A DNA stretch of 11,951 nt from Bacilli bacterium (GTDB taxonomy: Bacteria > Bacillota_I > Bacilli_A > ML615J-28 > CAG-698): assembly GCA_016282055.1 (NCBI GenBank), contig JAEEJT010000131.1, forward strand, positions 1 through 11,951. The letters run 5' to 3'. Numbering within the stretch: the stretch's first letter is position 1; each line of letters begins with the position of its first letter. Below the pieces are notes generated by a model. That model was not told the origin of the DNA and did no database searches. It saw only the letters and a program-made list of their open reading frames with translations. Shown here one piece after another: positions 1-6,406 of this stretch. A program made the position numbers and the translations under genes.

Positions 1-2040
1 CCAAGAATGTTTTCTTTTAACTCTCCATTTGGAGCTTGTAATACTTGTAAAGGTTTAGGATTTTTAAAGCAACCAAACATTGATTTAATTATTCCCGATG
101 ATTCATTATCAATAAATGAAGGCTGTATTAAGTATTTTAAAAATACTGTTGGTAGTGAAAATCTTGAATGGCAAACATTTGATGTATTATGTAATTATTA
201 TCATATTGATAAAGATAAACCATTTAAGGATTTAACTTGTGAAGAAAAAGATATATTATTATATGGTTCTAAAGAACCAATTAAATATACTTTAACTAGT
301 TCTAGTATGAATGTTAGTCATAAAACTAGATACATTGAAGGTATAGCAAGTCTTATATTGCGTAGATATAATGAGACTGATTCACAACTATTAAGAGATT
401 ATTATGATTCTTATTTACAAGAAGATGTTTGTCCTGATTGTTGTGGTCATAGATTAAATAAAGAAGCTTTAAGTGTTTATATTAATGGTAAAAATATATA
501 TGAATTTACTGAAATGACAATAGTTGAGGCTAAAGAGTTTTTAAATAATCTTGATTTAAATAATGATGATAAGATTATAGCAAAGCTTATCTTAAAAGAA
601 TTAGATCAAAGATTAGGATTTTTAGTTGATGTTGGCTTAGATTATTTAACATTAAATAGAAGTAGTGGAACTTTATCTGGTGGTGAAGCTCAAAGAATTA
701 GACTAGCTACTCAAATTGGATCTCATTTAACTGGTGTATTATATGTTTTAGATGAACCTTCTATTGGTTTACACCAAAGAGATAATGATAAATTAATTCA
801 AACTCTAAAGAATATGCGTGACTATGGTAATACTTTAATAGTTGTTGAGCATGATGAAGAAATCATGAGACAATGTGATTATCTTGTTGATATAGGACCA
901 AAAGCTGGAGTTGAGGGCGGTAAGGTTGTTGCTTGTGGTACTCCAAGTGAAGTTATGGAAGTAAGTGATTCTATTACTGGTAATTATTTGAAAGGTATTA
1001 GAAAAATAGAAATACCAAAAGAAAGACGAAATAGTAATGGACACGATGTTATAATTAATGGAGCATGTGAAAATAACTTAAAAGATATTAGTGTTACATT
1101 TAAAGGTGGATGTTTAAATCTTGTAACGGGAGTTAGTGGTTCTGGTAAGTCAACTCTTGTTAATGAGATTTTATCTAAGTATTTATCTAAAACTATTAAT
1201 AAAGCTAAAGTTACGCCCGGAAAATTTAAAGAAATACTTGGAGCTGATTATTATAATAAGGTTATTAATATTGATCAATCTCCAATTGGAAGAAGTCCTA
1301 GAAGTAATCCAGCAACTTATACATCTGTTTTTGATGATATAAGAGATTTGTTTAGTAAAACAGTTGATGCTAAACTTAAGGGATATAATAAAGGTAGATT
1401 TTCTTTTAATGTTAAAGGTGGAAGATGTGAAAAGTGTTGGGGTGATGGAGTTATAAGAATTGCTATGCACTTTTTACCTGATGTATATGTACCTTGTGAT
1501 GAGTGTGGTGGTACAAGATATAATCGTGAAACTTTAGAGGTTAAATATAAAGATAAAAATATATCTGATGTTTTAAATTTAACAGTTAAAGAAGCAATGG
1601 AATTTTTTAGTAATATTCCAAGTATTTATAATAAACTTAAAACATTAAATGATGTTGGATTAAGTTATATTAAACTTGGTCAAAGTTCAACGACTCTATC
1701 TGGTGGTGAAGCCCAAAGAATAAAACTTGCTAGTGAGTTATATAAAAAGATTAGTCCAAGAACAATATATCTACTTGATGAACCAACAACAGGTCTTCAT
1801 AGTGAAGATATCAACCAATTATTAAAAGTAATTAAATATACTGTTAGTTGTGGAGCAACAGTTATTATTATTGAACATAATCTTGATGTTATTAAATGTG
1901 CTGACCACATTATTGATTTAGGTCCAGAAGGTGGTAATAAAGGCGGTATGGTTGTTGCTTGTGGTACACCTGAAGAAGTAAGTAAGGTATCTACATCTTA
2001 TACTGGAATATATTTAAATAAAATATTAAATAGAAAATAG
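1..2040 (+). CDS. uvrA: UvrA, excinuclease ABC subunit A (5' end cut off by window)
   Basis: ATPase subunit of the UvrABC nucleotide excision repair complex; it finds DNA damage and loads UvrB. The reading frame is open from base 1 (Pro-Arg-Met-Phe-Ser-Phe), so the Met at base 7 is internal. The fragment has 679 codons against about 940 in full-length UvrA, so roughly 240-260 N-terminal residues, including the first Walker A, are missing. In order: CxxC at bases 37-48, the insertion domain, the partner CPDC pair near 439-450, ABC signature LSGGEAQR near 673-696, Walker B LYVLDEP near 739-759, the second Walker A GVSGSGKST near 1129-1155, the C-terminal zinc module CEKC...CDEC (about 1426-1506), a second LSGGEAQR near 1699-1722, and Walker B IYLLDEP near 1768-1788. 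All motifs look intact. It is the first gene of a tight operon with the next two. Identity is very secure. Confidence 0.97.
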   Translation, partial: PRMFSFNSPFGACNTCKGLGFLKQPNIDLIIPDDSLSINEGCIKYFKNTVGSENLEWQTFDVLCNYYHIDKDKPFKDLTCEEKDILLYGSKEPIKYTLTSSSMNVSHKTRYIEGIASLILRRYNETDSQLLRDYYDSYLQEDVCPDCCGHRLNKEALSVYINGKNIYEFTEMTIVEAKEFLNNLDLNNDDKIIAKLILKELDQRLGFLVDVGLDYLTLNRSSGTLSGGEAQRIRLATQIGSHLTGVLYVLDEPSIGLHQRDNDKLIQTLKNMRDYGNTLIVVEHDEEIMRQCDYLVDIGPKAGVEGGKVVACGTPSEVMEVSDSITGNYLKGIRKIEIPKERRNSNGHDVIINGACENNLKDISVTFKGGCLNLVTGVSGSGKSTLVNEILSKYLSKTINKAKVTPGKFKEILGADYYNKVINIDQSPIGRSPRSNPATYTSVFDDIRDLFSKTVDAKLKGYNKGRFSFNVKGGRCEKCWGDGVIRIAMHFLPDVYVPCDECGGTRYNRETLEVKYKDKNISDVLNLTVKEAMEFFSNIPSIYNKLKTLNDVGLSYIKLGQSSTTLSGGEAQRIKLASELYKKISPRTIYLLDEPTTGLHSEDINQLLKVIKYTVSCGATVIIIEHNLDVIKCADHIIDLGPEGGNKGGMVVACGTPEEVSKVSTSYTGIYLNKILNRK

Positions 2041-2048
2041 GGATAATT

Positions 2049-2576
2049 ATGAAAAAGAAAGATAAAAGAAAAGAAAAGAACGAAGAAAAATTAAAGAAAA
2101 CAGAAGAAGAAATTCAAAGAATGATATCTGAACTTAAACAAGAGTTAGGGGAAGATAGTGTTGATATTAAAGTTATTGAACTTGATAAGCATAGTAAAAA
2201 ACAACTTGCTTTTATTAAGCTAATTGAGTTTTTGTTTGGTTTTATAACTCTTATTGGATGTATTGGAATTTTCCATTGGGTTAAATCTGATGCATTATAT
2301 AAGTATATTTTAGTTTGTTTTCTTATTTCTTTTATTGATTATTTTTTAAATTTTATTTTAAGAAAGTTTTTCTTAGTTTTAATATTAAAAACTATTGGAA
2401 TGATTAAAATAGTTCCACTAATTCTTGCTTTTATTATTCCACTTTTATTTATTCCTGGAGTTGAAATAATAAGTATTCCAGCAACTATGATTACTTTTGT
2501 TTTATATATTGTAATAAAAAGAATTATTGTTAGATTATTTGGTGACAATAATTTTGGAATACAATTTAAAAGGTGA
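2049..2576 (+). CDS. Unknown membrane protein with charged N-terminal coiled coil
   Basis: No family recognised. The 175-residue protein has two parts. Residues 1-50 are almost all Lys, Glu and Gln and probably form a cytoplasmic coiled coil. From about residue 54 to 170 it is hydrophobic, with roughly four to five membrane segments (about 54-77, 84-104, 107-136 and 145-165). The start ATG lies 8 bases after the uvrA stop and has AGGGA a few bases upstream. The TGA stop falls inside the whiA ribosome binding site (AAAGGTGA), so the three genes are probably co-transcribed and perhaps translationally coupled. In other Bacillota hprK or lgt can sit between uvrA and whiA, but this protein lacks the HprK P-loop and does not resemble Lgt. 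The TGA stop also shows that TGA is not a tryptophan codon here. The reading frame is convincing; the function is open. Confidence 0.8.
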   Translation: MKKKDKRKEKNEEKLKKTEEEIQRMISELKQELGEDSVDIKVIELDKHSKKQLAFIKLIEFLFGFITLIGCIGIFHWVKSDALYKYILVCFLISFIDYFLNFILRKFFLVLILKTIGMIKIVPLILAFIIPLLFIPGVEIISIPATMITFVLYIVIKRIIVRLFGDNNFGIQFKR

Positions 2577-2579
2577 TTT

Positions 2580-3533
2580 ATGTCATATTCAAGTGAAGTA
2601 AAAAAAGAGTTAGCAAATATTGAACTTAATGATTGTTGTAGCAAAGCTTTTCTTTATGGAATTATTCGATATAAATCTAATATTATTCTTACTAGTAATG
2701 GATTAGGAATTGAAATTGTTACAATGCATAATGCTGTAGCTAGAAAGATTATTGCTTTATTTAAAAAGATATATAATGTTAATCTTGAAATAATTGTTGT
2801 TAAAAGAGAAAAACTAGATAAAAAGAATAAGTATGTTATTACTCTATTTGATAATTGCAAAGATATTTTAATTGATTTGAAATTGATTGATGCAAATTTT
2901 AGTCAAATAGATTATATTAATAAAGATTTATTAAAAAATGATTGTTGTAAAAGAACTCTTTTAAGAAGTATATTTATGATACAAGGATCTTGTAATAATC
3001 CAATGACTAATAATTATCATTTAGAAATTGTTTTAAATAATGAATATGATATAGCTTATATTCAAGAAATATTAAATGAAATTGGTGTCTTTCCTAAGTA
3101 TATTGAAAGGGAAAAAGGTTTTGTTTTATATCTTAAAAAAAGTGAACAAATAGGTGATTTTCTTAATTATATTGGTGCAGTTAATTCTATGCTACAATTT
3201 GAGGATAATAGAATTAAAAAAGATTACAATAATTATGTTAATAGAATTATTAATTGTGATATTGCTAATGAACAAAAAGCTATTATTAGTGCTCAAACTC
3301 AACTTAATAATATAAAGTTTTTAACTGATAATATTGGTTTAGTTAATTTATCTGATAGATTAACTGATGCTATTATTTTAAGAACATCTTATCCTGATTA
3401 TTCATTAAATGAATTAAGTAGTGTAAGTGAAGAGACTATAGGTAGATTCATATCTAAAAGTGGCTTAAGTCATTGTTTTAAAGATATTGAAATAAAGTGT
3501 TTAGAAATTAAAAAGAATAGAAATATTAAATAA
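2580..3533 (+). CDS. whiA: WhiA, LAGLIDADG-like/HTH DNA-binding protein
   Basis: WhiA (DUF199) joins a degenerate LAGLIDADG homing-endonuclease fold to a C-terminal helix-turn-helix. In Streptomyces it controls sporulation septation; in Bacillus it affects cell division and chromosome segregation. Recognisable pieces are the start MSYSSEVKKELA, the family landmark LRSIFMIQGSCNNP with HLEI soon after (residues about 125-150; most homologues have LAGGSV in place of MIQGSC), DFLNYIGAVNSML near 195, RIINCDIANEQK near 223, and the HTH with IGRFISKSGLSH near 288-299. Its 317 residues match the usual length (about 316 in Bacillus subtilis). The ATG has AAAGGTGA overlapping the previous stop codon. 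It usually sits with rapZ/yvcK or, in reduced genomes, near uvrA and lgt; the uvrA link fits the second pattern. High confidence. Confidence 0.95.
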   Translation: MSYSSEVKKELANIELNDCCSKAFLYGIIRYKSNIILTSNGLGIEIVTMHNAVARKIIALFKKIYNVNLEIIVVKREKLDKKNKYVITLFDNCKDILIDLKLIDANFSQIDYINKDLLKNDCCKRTLLRSIFMIQGSCNNPMTNNYHLEIVLNNEYDIAYIQEILNEIGVFPKYIEREKGFVLYLKKSEQIGDFLNYIGAVNSMLQFEDNRIKKDYNNYVNRIINCDIANEQKAIISAQTQLNNIKFLTDNIGLVNLSDRLTDAIILRTSYPDYSLNELSSVSEETIGRFISKSGLSHCFKDIEIKCLEIKKNRNIK

Positions 3534-3541
3534 GTATAAAC

Positions 3542-3570
3542 TTGCTTTTTGATAATAAGTTTGGTATAAT
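3542..3570 (+). promoter_or_regulatory. Sigma-A promoter with extended -10
   Basis: TATAAT at 3565-3570 is preceded by TGG (extended -10, TGn). A weak -35, TTGCTT, lies at 3542-3547 with an exact 17-base spacer. Transcription should begin near 3577, just before the ribosome binding site AAGGGTGA of the gene starting at 3595, which gives a very short leader. The 6-base inverted repeat AAACTT/AAGTTT (3538-3543 and 3557-3562) lies across this promoter and could be an operator or chance. Confidence 0.7.
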
Positions 3571-3594
3571 AATTTCAAGAAAAAGGGTGAAAAT

Positions 3595-4149
3595 ATGAAT
3601 TCAAGAAATTTAAAAAGTATAAAGAAAACAGAATTAACATTAAAAACATTTATTGTTTGGGGAGTTATTTTAATTACTCTTGTTCTTATGATTGTTTTTG
3701 GTGTGCAAGCATGTAATAGAAGAAAATCAATAAAGAGTTATGCTTCAGTAGAAATGGTTAGTGGACAACAAATCTTTAATCAAGAAGAAGCAAACTATAT
3801 GGTTTTAGTATACGGCTTTAATGGTGAAAAAGAGTTTGAAACTTTTGATAATACTGTTTTTAAATATTTAGAGTATCAAAGAAATAATAGTAAAAAAGAA
3901 GGCGTTTTAAAAGTATATGGCGCTGATATTGATGAATATTCAAATAAGGTATGTTTAACTACAGGAGATAGTAATATTAATAATACTACAAAATATGCTG
4001 GTAATTCATTAGAAAGTGATACAAGTGCAATCCTTAGAATTAATGATAAACAAATTCCTGTATTATTAATAATTAATGATGGCACTGTTACTAAATATCA
4101 AGCAGGTGAATCTTCTATTTTAGATTATTTACAATCTTTAGAAAAATAA
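3595..4149 (+). CDS. Membrane-anchored protein with thioredoxin-like tail, no CxxC
   Basis: This 184-residue protein has a basic N-terminus, one hydrophobic segment at about residues 17-37, then a mostly hydrophilic extracytoplasmic domain. The segment ends VQAC-N (Cys40), a poor lipobox because Gln sits at -2 and the next residues are Arg-Arg-Lys, so a simple membrane anchor is more likely. The domain (about 65-184) reads like a thioredoxin fold: strand YMVLVYGF where a thioredoxin would then carry CxxC, a long middle, then QIPVLLIINDGTVTKYQAG (residues 153-171), which matches the cis-Pro, paired strands and glycine turn of thioredoxins. No CxxC is present and only one Cys (120) lies in the domain, so ordinary disulfide exchange is unlikely. 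It has its own promoter and an AAGGGTGA binding site, and no terminator before the tRNA. The fold call is inference; gene reality is secure. Confidence 0.75.
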   Translation: MNSRNLKSIKKTELTLKTFIVWGVILITLVLMIVFGVQACNRRKSIKSYASVEMVSGQQIFNQEEANYMVLVYGFNGEKEFETFDNTVFKYLEYQRNNSKKEGVLKVYGADIDEYSNKVCLTTGDSNINNTTKYAGNSLESDTSAILRINDKQIPVLLIINDGTVTKYQAGESSILDYLQSLEK

Positions 4150-4160
4150 AAAATTAATTA

Positions 4161-4189
4161 TTGACAAAGCTATATTTTTTTAGTAAAAT
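4161..4189 (+). promoter_or_regulatory. Strong promoter of the tRNA-Ser gene
   Basis: A perfect -35 TTGACA (4161-4166) and a -10 TAAAAT (4184-4189) are separated by 17 bases. The predicted start near 4196 is about 7 bases before the mature tRNA 5' end at 4203. An 8-base perfect inverted repeat, GCTATATT (4169-4176) and AATATAGC (4190-4197), brackets the -10. It has no T-run after it, so it is not a terminator. Confidence 0.8.
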
Positions 4190-4202
4190 AATATAGCGTT
4201 AT

Positions 4203-4293
4203 GGAGTAGTACTCAAGAGGCTGAAGAGGTGCCCCTGCTAAGGGTATAGACCGGGATACCGGTGCAAGGGTTCAAATCCCTTCTACTCCGCCA
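4203..4293 (+). tRNA. tRNA-Ser, anticodon GCU, CCA encoded
   Basis: Class II tRNA that reads AGC and AGU serine codons. Acceptor GGAGTAG (4203-4209) pairs with CTACTCC (4283-4289), followed by discriminator G (4290) and an encoded CCA (4291-4293). The D arm has the stem CTC/GAG with loop containing AAGAGGCTGAA. The anticodon stem TGCCC/GGGTA (4230-4234 and 4242-4246) encloses the loop CTGCTAA, with anticodon GCT at 4237-4239. The long variable arm ACCGG-GATA-CCGGT (4250-4263) is the hallmark of tRNA-Ser. The T arm is AAGGG-TTCAAAT-CCCTT (4266-4282). All stems are intact. It has its own promoter and terminator. Confidence 0.97.
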
Positions 4294-4305
4294 TTATAAA
4301 AAGTT

Positions 4306-4337
4306 AAAGGTATCTTAATTGATACCTTTTATTTTTT
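4306..4337 (+). terminator. Rho-independent terminator of the tRNA-Ser gene
   Basis: A 9-base perfect stem, AAAGGTATC (4306-4314) and GATACCTTT (4321-4329), closes a 6-base loop TTAATT and runs into a T-rich tract (4327-4337). It lies 12 bases after the CCA end. Confidence 0.88.
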
Positions 4338-4392
4338 GTTGTTTAGTTGGTCACTCGAAAAAAAAGATTTTGAAAATTTTTGAATAGAAGTA

Positions 4393-4420
4393 TTGATGAT
4401 ATGTTTGTTGGCACTATAAA
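4393..4420 (+). promoter_or_regulatory. Possible upstream promoter (repeat copy 1)
   Basis: TTGATG (4393-4398), a 16-base spacer and TATAAA (4415-4420) form a plausible sigma-A promoter. It occupies the same position relative to TTACCAAAAA as the stronger promoter of copy 2, which supports duplication of a promoter plus leader unit. Confidence 0.4.
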
Positions 4421-4529
4421 TTACCAAAAATTTAAAAATAATCAAAAAGTGGGAATAGACAGTTAATTGGTTTTGTGCTATAATTATATTACCAAAAAAT
4501 AGATTTTTTTTAGAAAGTGGGAATATAAT
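4411..4529 (+). repeat. Direct repeat of promoter/leader element ahead of the ATPase gene
   Basis: Two copies of the same arrangement lie in tandem at a period of 68 bases. TTACCAAAAA occurs at 4421-4430 and at 4489-4498; AAAGTGGGAATA occurs at 4446-4457 and at 4514-4525. Each copy is preceded by CTATAA (4414-4419; 4478-4483), which forms part of a -10 box. The stretch between the two motifs has diverged; copy 2 carries a run of eight T (4504-4511). The second AAAGTGGGAATA ends 4 bases before the ATG at 4530 and occupies the place of the ribosome binding site, where only a weak GGGA is available. The rest of the gap (4338-4410) holds no gene that I can support. Confidence 0.7.
4456..4484 (+). 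promoter_or_regulatory. Sigma-A promoter of the DUF4143 ATPase (repeat copy 2)
   Basis: TAGACA (4456-4461), a 17-base spacer and TATAAT (4479-4484), with TGC directly before it as an extended -10. The predicted start near 4491 falls on the TTACCAAAAA motif, so the whole second repeat becomes a 5' leader of about 40 bases. The -35 overlaps the end of the first AAAGTGGGAATA. Confidence 0.75.
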
Positions 4530-5729
4530 ATGGACTATATAAACAGAAACAATTATCTAGAAAAGTTAATTAGATTACAAAATACACCTGATATTAAAGT
4601 TATAACTGGAATTAGAAGATGCGGTAAATCAGTACTTTTAAAGCAATTTATAGAATACTTGAAATTGAATGATAAATCTGTAAACATAATTAGTATTAAC
4701 CTTCAAGATTTAGAATATGATTCTTTACTTGATTATCATAATTTACATAGTTATATTATGGATAAGTATATTAAATCAAGACATAATGTTTTATTGATTG
4801 ATGAGGTTCAGTTGTGTAATAAGTTTGAATTAGCAATTAATAGTTTGCATGAAAAAAACATTTTTGATATATATTTAACTGGTTCCAATGCATTCCTTTT
4901 AAGCTCAGATTTAGCAACACTATTTACAGGTAGAGTTATGAAAATTGAAGTTTTCCCATTTTCATTTAGTGAATATTTAGATTACTTTGGTTCAGAAGAA
5001 CAATTTGATTCTATGTTTAACAAATATTTAAAGATCGGAGGAATGCCAGGTACACTAGTATATTCAAATGAAAATGATAAATTTTCCTATTTATTAGATG
5101 TCTATGAGACAATTCTATTAAGGGATTTAGTCGATAAATATAAGATTAGAAATAAAAACGAGTTACAGCACGTATCAAATTATATGATTGATAATGTTGG
5201 AAATTTGCTTTCTCCAAATAATATATGTATTTCATTGAATAAAGATAATAGTAGTATTACTAGAAAAACAGTATCTAAATATATTTCTTATTTTGAAAAC
5301 TCCTTTATGTTTTATAAAGCAAAACGTTACGACTTAAAGGGAAAGAAATATTTGGTTAATAATGATAAATATTATCTAGCAGATACCGGATTTAAATATT
5401 CAATTAATGGAACTAAGTCGATGGATTATGGACGAGCGTTAGAAAATATAGTATTTATTGAATTATTAAGACGCGGTTATGAAGTTTATGTTGGCATGCT
5501 TTATAGAAAGGAAATAGATTTTGTTGCAATTAGAAGAGATGAAAAGATTTATATTCAAGTTAGTGATTACTTGGACAATCCAAGTACCTTTGAAAGAGAG
5601 TATTCACCATTGTTATCAATAAAAGATGCATATCCGAAGATGATTATTGCAAGAACTCATCATGATGAATACACATATGAGGGAATAAGAATAGTTGATG
5701 CAGCAAGATGGTTGTTGGGAGAAAAATAA
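4530..5729 (+). CDS. AAA+ ATPase of the AAA_14/DUF4143 family
   Basis: Accessory ATPase family, common in many copies in bacteria and archaea and without a well-established function; regulatory, mobile-element and toxin-antitoxin-like roles have been suggested. The N-terminal AAA domain has Walker A GIRRCGKS (residues 27-34), Walker B VLLIDE (87-92), sensor 1 TGSN (117-120) and a probable arginine finger in FTGR (Arg135). A DUF4143 winged-helix region follows (about 195-295). The C-terminus looks like a restriction-endonuclease fold: Glu305 in GRALEN, Asp330 in KEIDFVA and Gln343 in YIQVS. Gln in place of the usual Glu/Lys of PD-(D/E)xK enzymes is frequent in this family, so nuclease activity is doubtful. 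At 399 residues it is full length. ATG 4530 follows only a weak GGGA, in contrast to the strong sites of neighbouring genes. Flanked by a tRNA gene and a decayed gene, it looks horizontally acquired. Confidence 0.92.
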   Translation: MDYINRNNYLEKLIRLQNTPDIKVITGIRRCGKSVLLKQFIEYLKLNDKSVNIISINLQDLEYDSLLDYHNLHSYIMDKYIKSRHNVLLIDEVQLCNKFELAINSLHEKNIFDIYLTGSNAFLLSSDLATLFTGRVMKIEVFPFSFSEYLDYFGSEEQFDSMFNKYLKIGGMPGTLVYSNENDKFSYLLDVYETILLRDLVDKYKIRNKNELQHVSNYMIDNVGNLLSPNNICISLNKDNSSITRKTVSKYISYFENSFMFYKAKRYDLKGKKYLVNNDKYYLADTGFKYSINGTKSMDYGRALENIVFIELLRRGYEVYVGMLYRKEIDFVAIRRDEKIYIQVSDYLDNPSTFEREYSPLLSIKDAYPKMIIARTHHDEYTYEGIRIVDAARWLLGEK

Positions 5730-5731
5730 AA

Positions 5732-6197
5732 ATGGTTAGCATAGAAAATTAAAGAGTATACAAAGGACTTGATTCCGGATGTAATTGATTTTAAAAATAG
5801 ATTAAGGCAAGAAGAAAATTTTTGGGGATGGGAAATTGATGGTAGATATATTAGAGGTGTTAAAGTAACTATTGGTGGTTCAACGTATATTCCTCCAACA
5901 CCTATTGAGGTAATAGTTAAAGAAGATATTGATAATATAATTCATTCTACTAAAGATAAAATTGATATTGCAATAGAACTTGTTCTTTATGTTATGAAGA
6001 CTCAAATATATAATGATGGAAACAAGAGAACTGCAGTAATCTTTGGTAATCATTATATGATTGCTAATGCACTTGGATTAATAATTATTCCTTATGATAA
6101 AGTAAATGAATTTAAAGAAAAATTGGTTTTATATTATGATGGTAAGGATTTAATAGCTGTAAAAGAGTTTTTAAAAGAATGCTGGGTAAAACAATAG
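5732..6197 (+). pseudogene. Frameshifted gene: GNAT-like start joined to a Fic domain
   Basis: An ATG at 5732 has a good binding site (GGGAG at 5717-5721) but reads only MVSIEN before a stop at 5750. Removing one A from the run at 5745-5748 restores a frame giving MVSIEIKEYTKDLIPDV and continuing open to 6197. Without that shift the only long frame would begin at TTG 5769, where AAAGGA touches the start codon, a poor site. Residues about 8-40 (LIPDVIDFKNRLRQEENFWG, then EID) resemble, as I recall it, the N-terminus of a GNAT acetyltransferase family. From KVTIGGSTYIPP onward it is a Fic domain, with motif QIYNDGNKRTA (bases about 6003-6035) where the usual catalytic His is Gln, then a short C-terminal helix. 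The family is normally about 200 residues, so the Fic N-terminus is missing. It appears to be a deletion-fusion relic downstream of the ATPase. The frame break is seen; the GNAT origin is inferred. Confidence 0.6.
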
Positions 6198-6264
6198 GTT
6201 AGAGGGGGCAGTATTATTTAAACTTACATTACACATTGTAAAAACTATAAGAGGGCAAATTGAT

Positions 6265-6366
6265 ATGTTTTTAGTAATGAAAGAAATATATCTAATGATG
6301 GAAAAATTAAATATTACCCAATTTATTTATAGTAGACTTTTTAATGTTAATAAGATACAAAAATAA
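6265..6366 (+). CDS. Small ORF with good ribosome binding site, 33 codons
   Basis: An ATG at 6265 lies 9 bases after GAGGG (6251-6255) and opens 33 codons (MFLVMKEIYLMMEKLNITQF, then 13 more) before TAA at 6364. The peptide is hydrophobic and basic with no recognised family. A similar purine run, AGAGGGGGCA, occurs at 6201-6210 without a start codon in reach. The gap 6198-6406 between the broken Fic-like gene and the next operon may instead be decayed coding sequence: another frame reads NISNDGKIKYYPIY before a stop. Real or remnant cannot be decided here. Confidence 0.25.
   Translation: MFLVMKEIYLMMEKLNITQFIYSRLFNVNKIQK
6333..6361 (+). promoter_or_regulatory. Possible promoter of the 6407-8467 operon
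   Basis: TAGACT (6333-6338), a 17-base spacer and TACAAA (6356-6361), each four of six matches to consensus. It is the best sigma-A-like pair that I see in this gap, but weak, and it overlaps the end of the small ORF. Confidence 0.3.
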
Positions 6367-6406
6367 ATAATTTGTAAAAGAATTTAGATATTAAATGAGG
6401 GATAAT

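Noticed and set aside
835..1470. Open frames of 69 to 95 codons on the minus strand and in a second plus frame within uvrA
   Set aside because: They lie wholly inside a clear UvrA coding region, have no ribosome binding sites and read as low-complexity Ile/Ser/Asn/Leu peptides, the expected shadow of AT-rich codons.
2574..2576. Genetic code 4 (TGA as Trp), suggested by the AT-rich, Mollicutes-like content
   Set aside because: The gene at 2049 ends on TGA inside the whiA ribosome binding site, and tryptophans throughout are encoded by TGG.
2339..2860. Minus-strand open frames across the end of the unknown membrane gene and the start of whiA
   Set aside because: These are opposite strand shadows of well-supported genes, without start signals or promoters.
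3538..3562. AAACTT/AAGTTT hairpin after whiA as a terminator
   Set aside because: The stem is only six A/T-rich pairs with a 13-base loop and no following T-run, and it overlaps a good promoter instead.
4203..4293. tRNA 3' end as a proven attachment site
   Set aside because: I found no second copy of the TTCAAATCCCTTCTACTCC region within the window and no integrase, so an att pair cannot be claimed.
4411..4529. CRISPR-like repeat
   Set aside because: There are only two imperfect copies with two short conserved blocks, no regular spacers and no cas genes.
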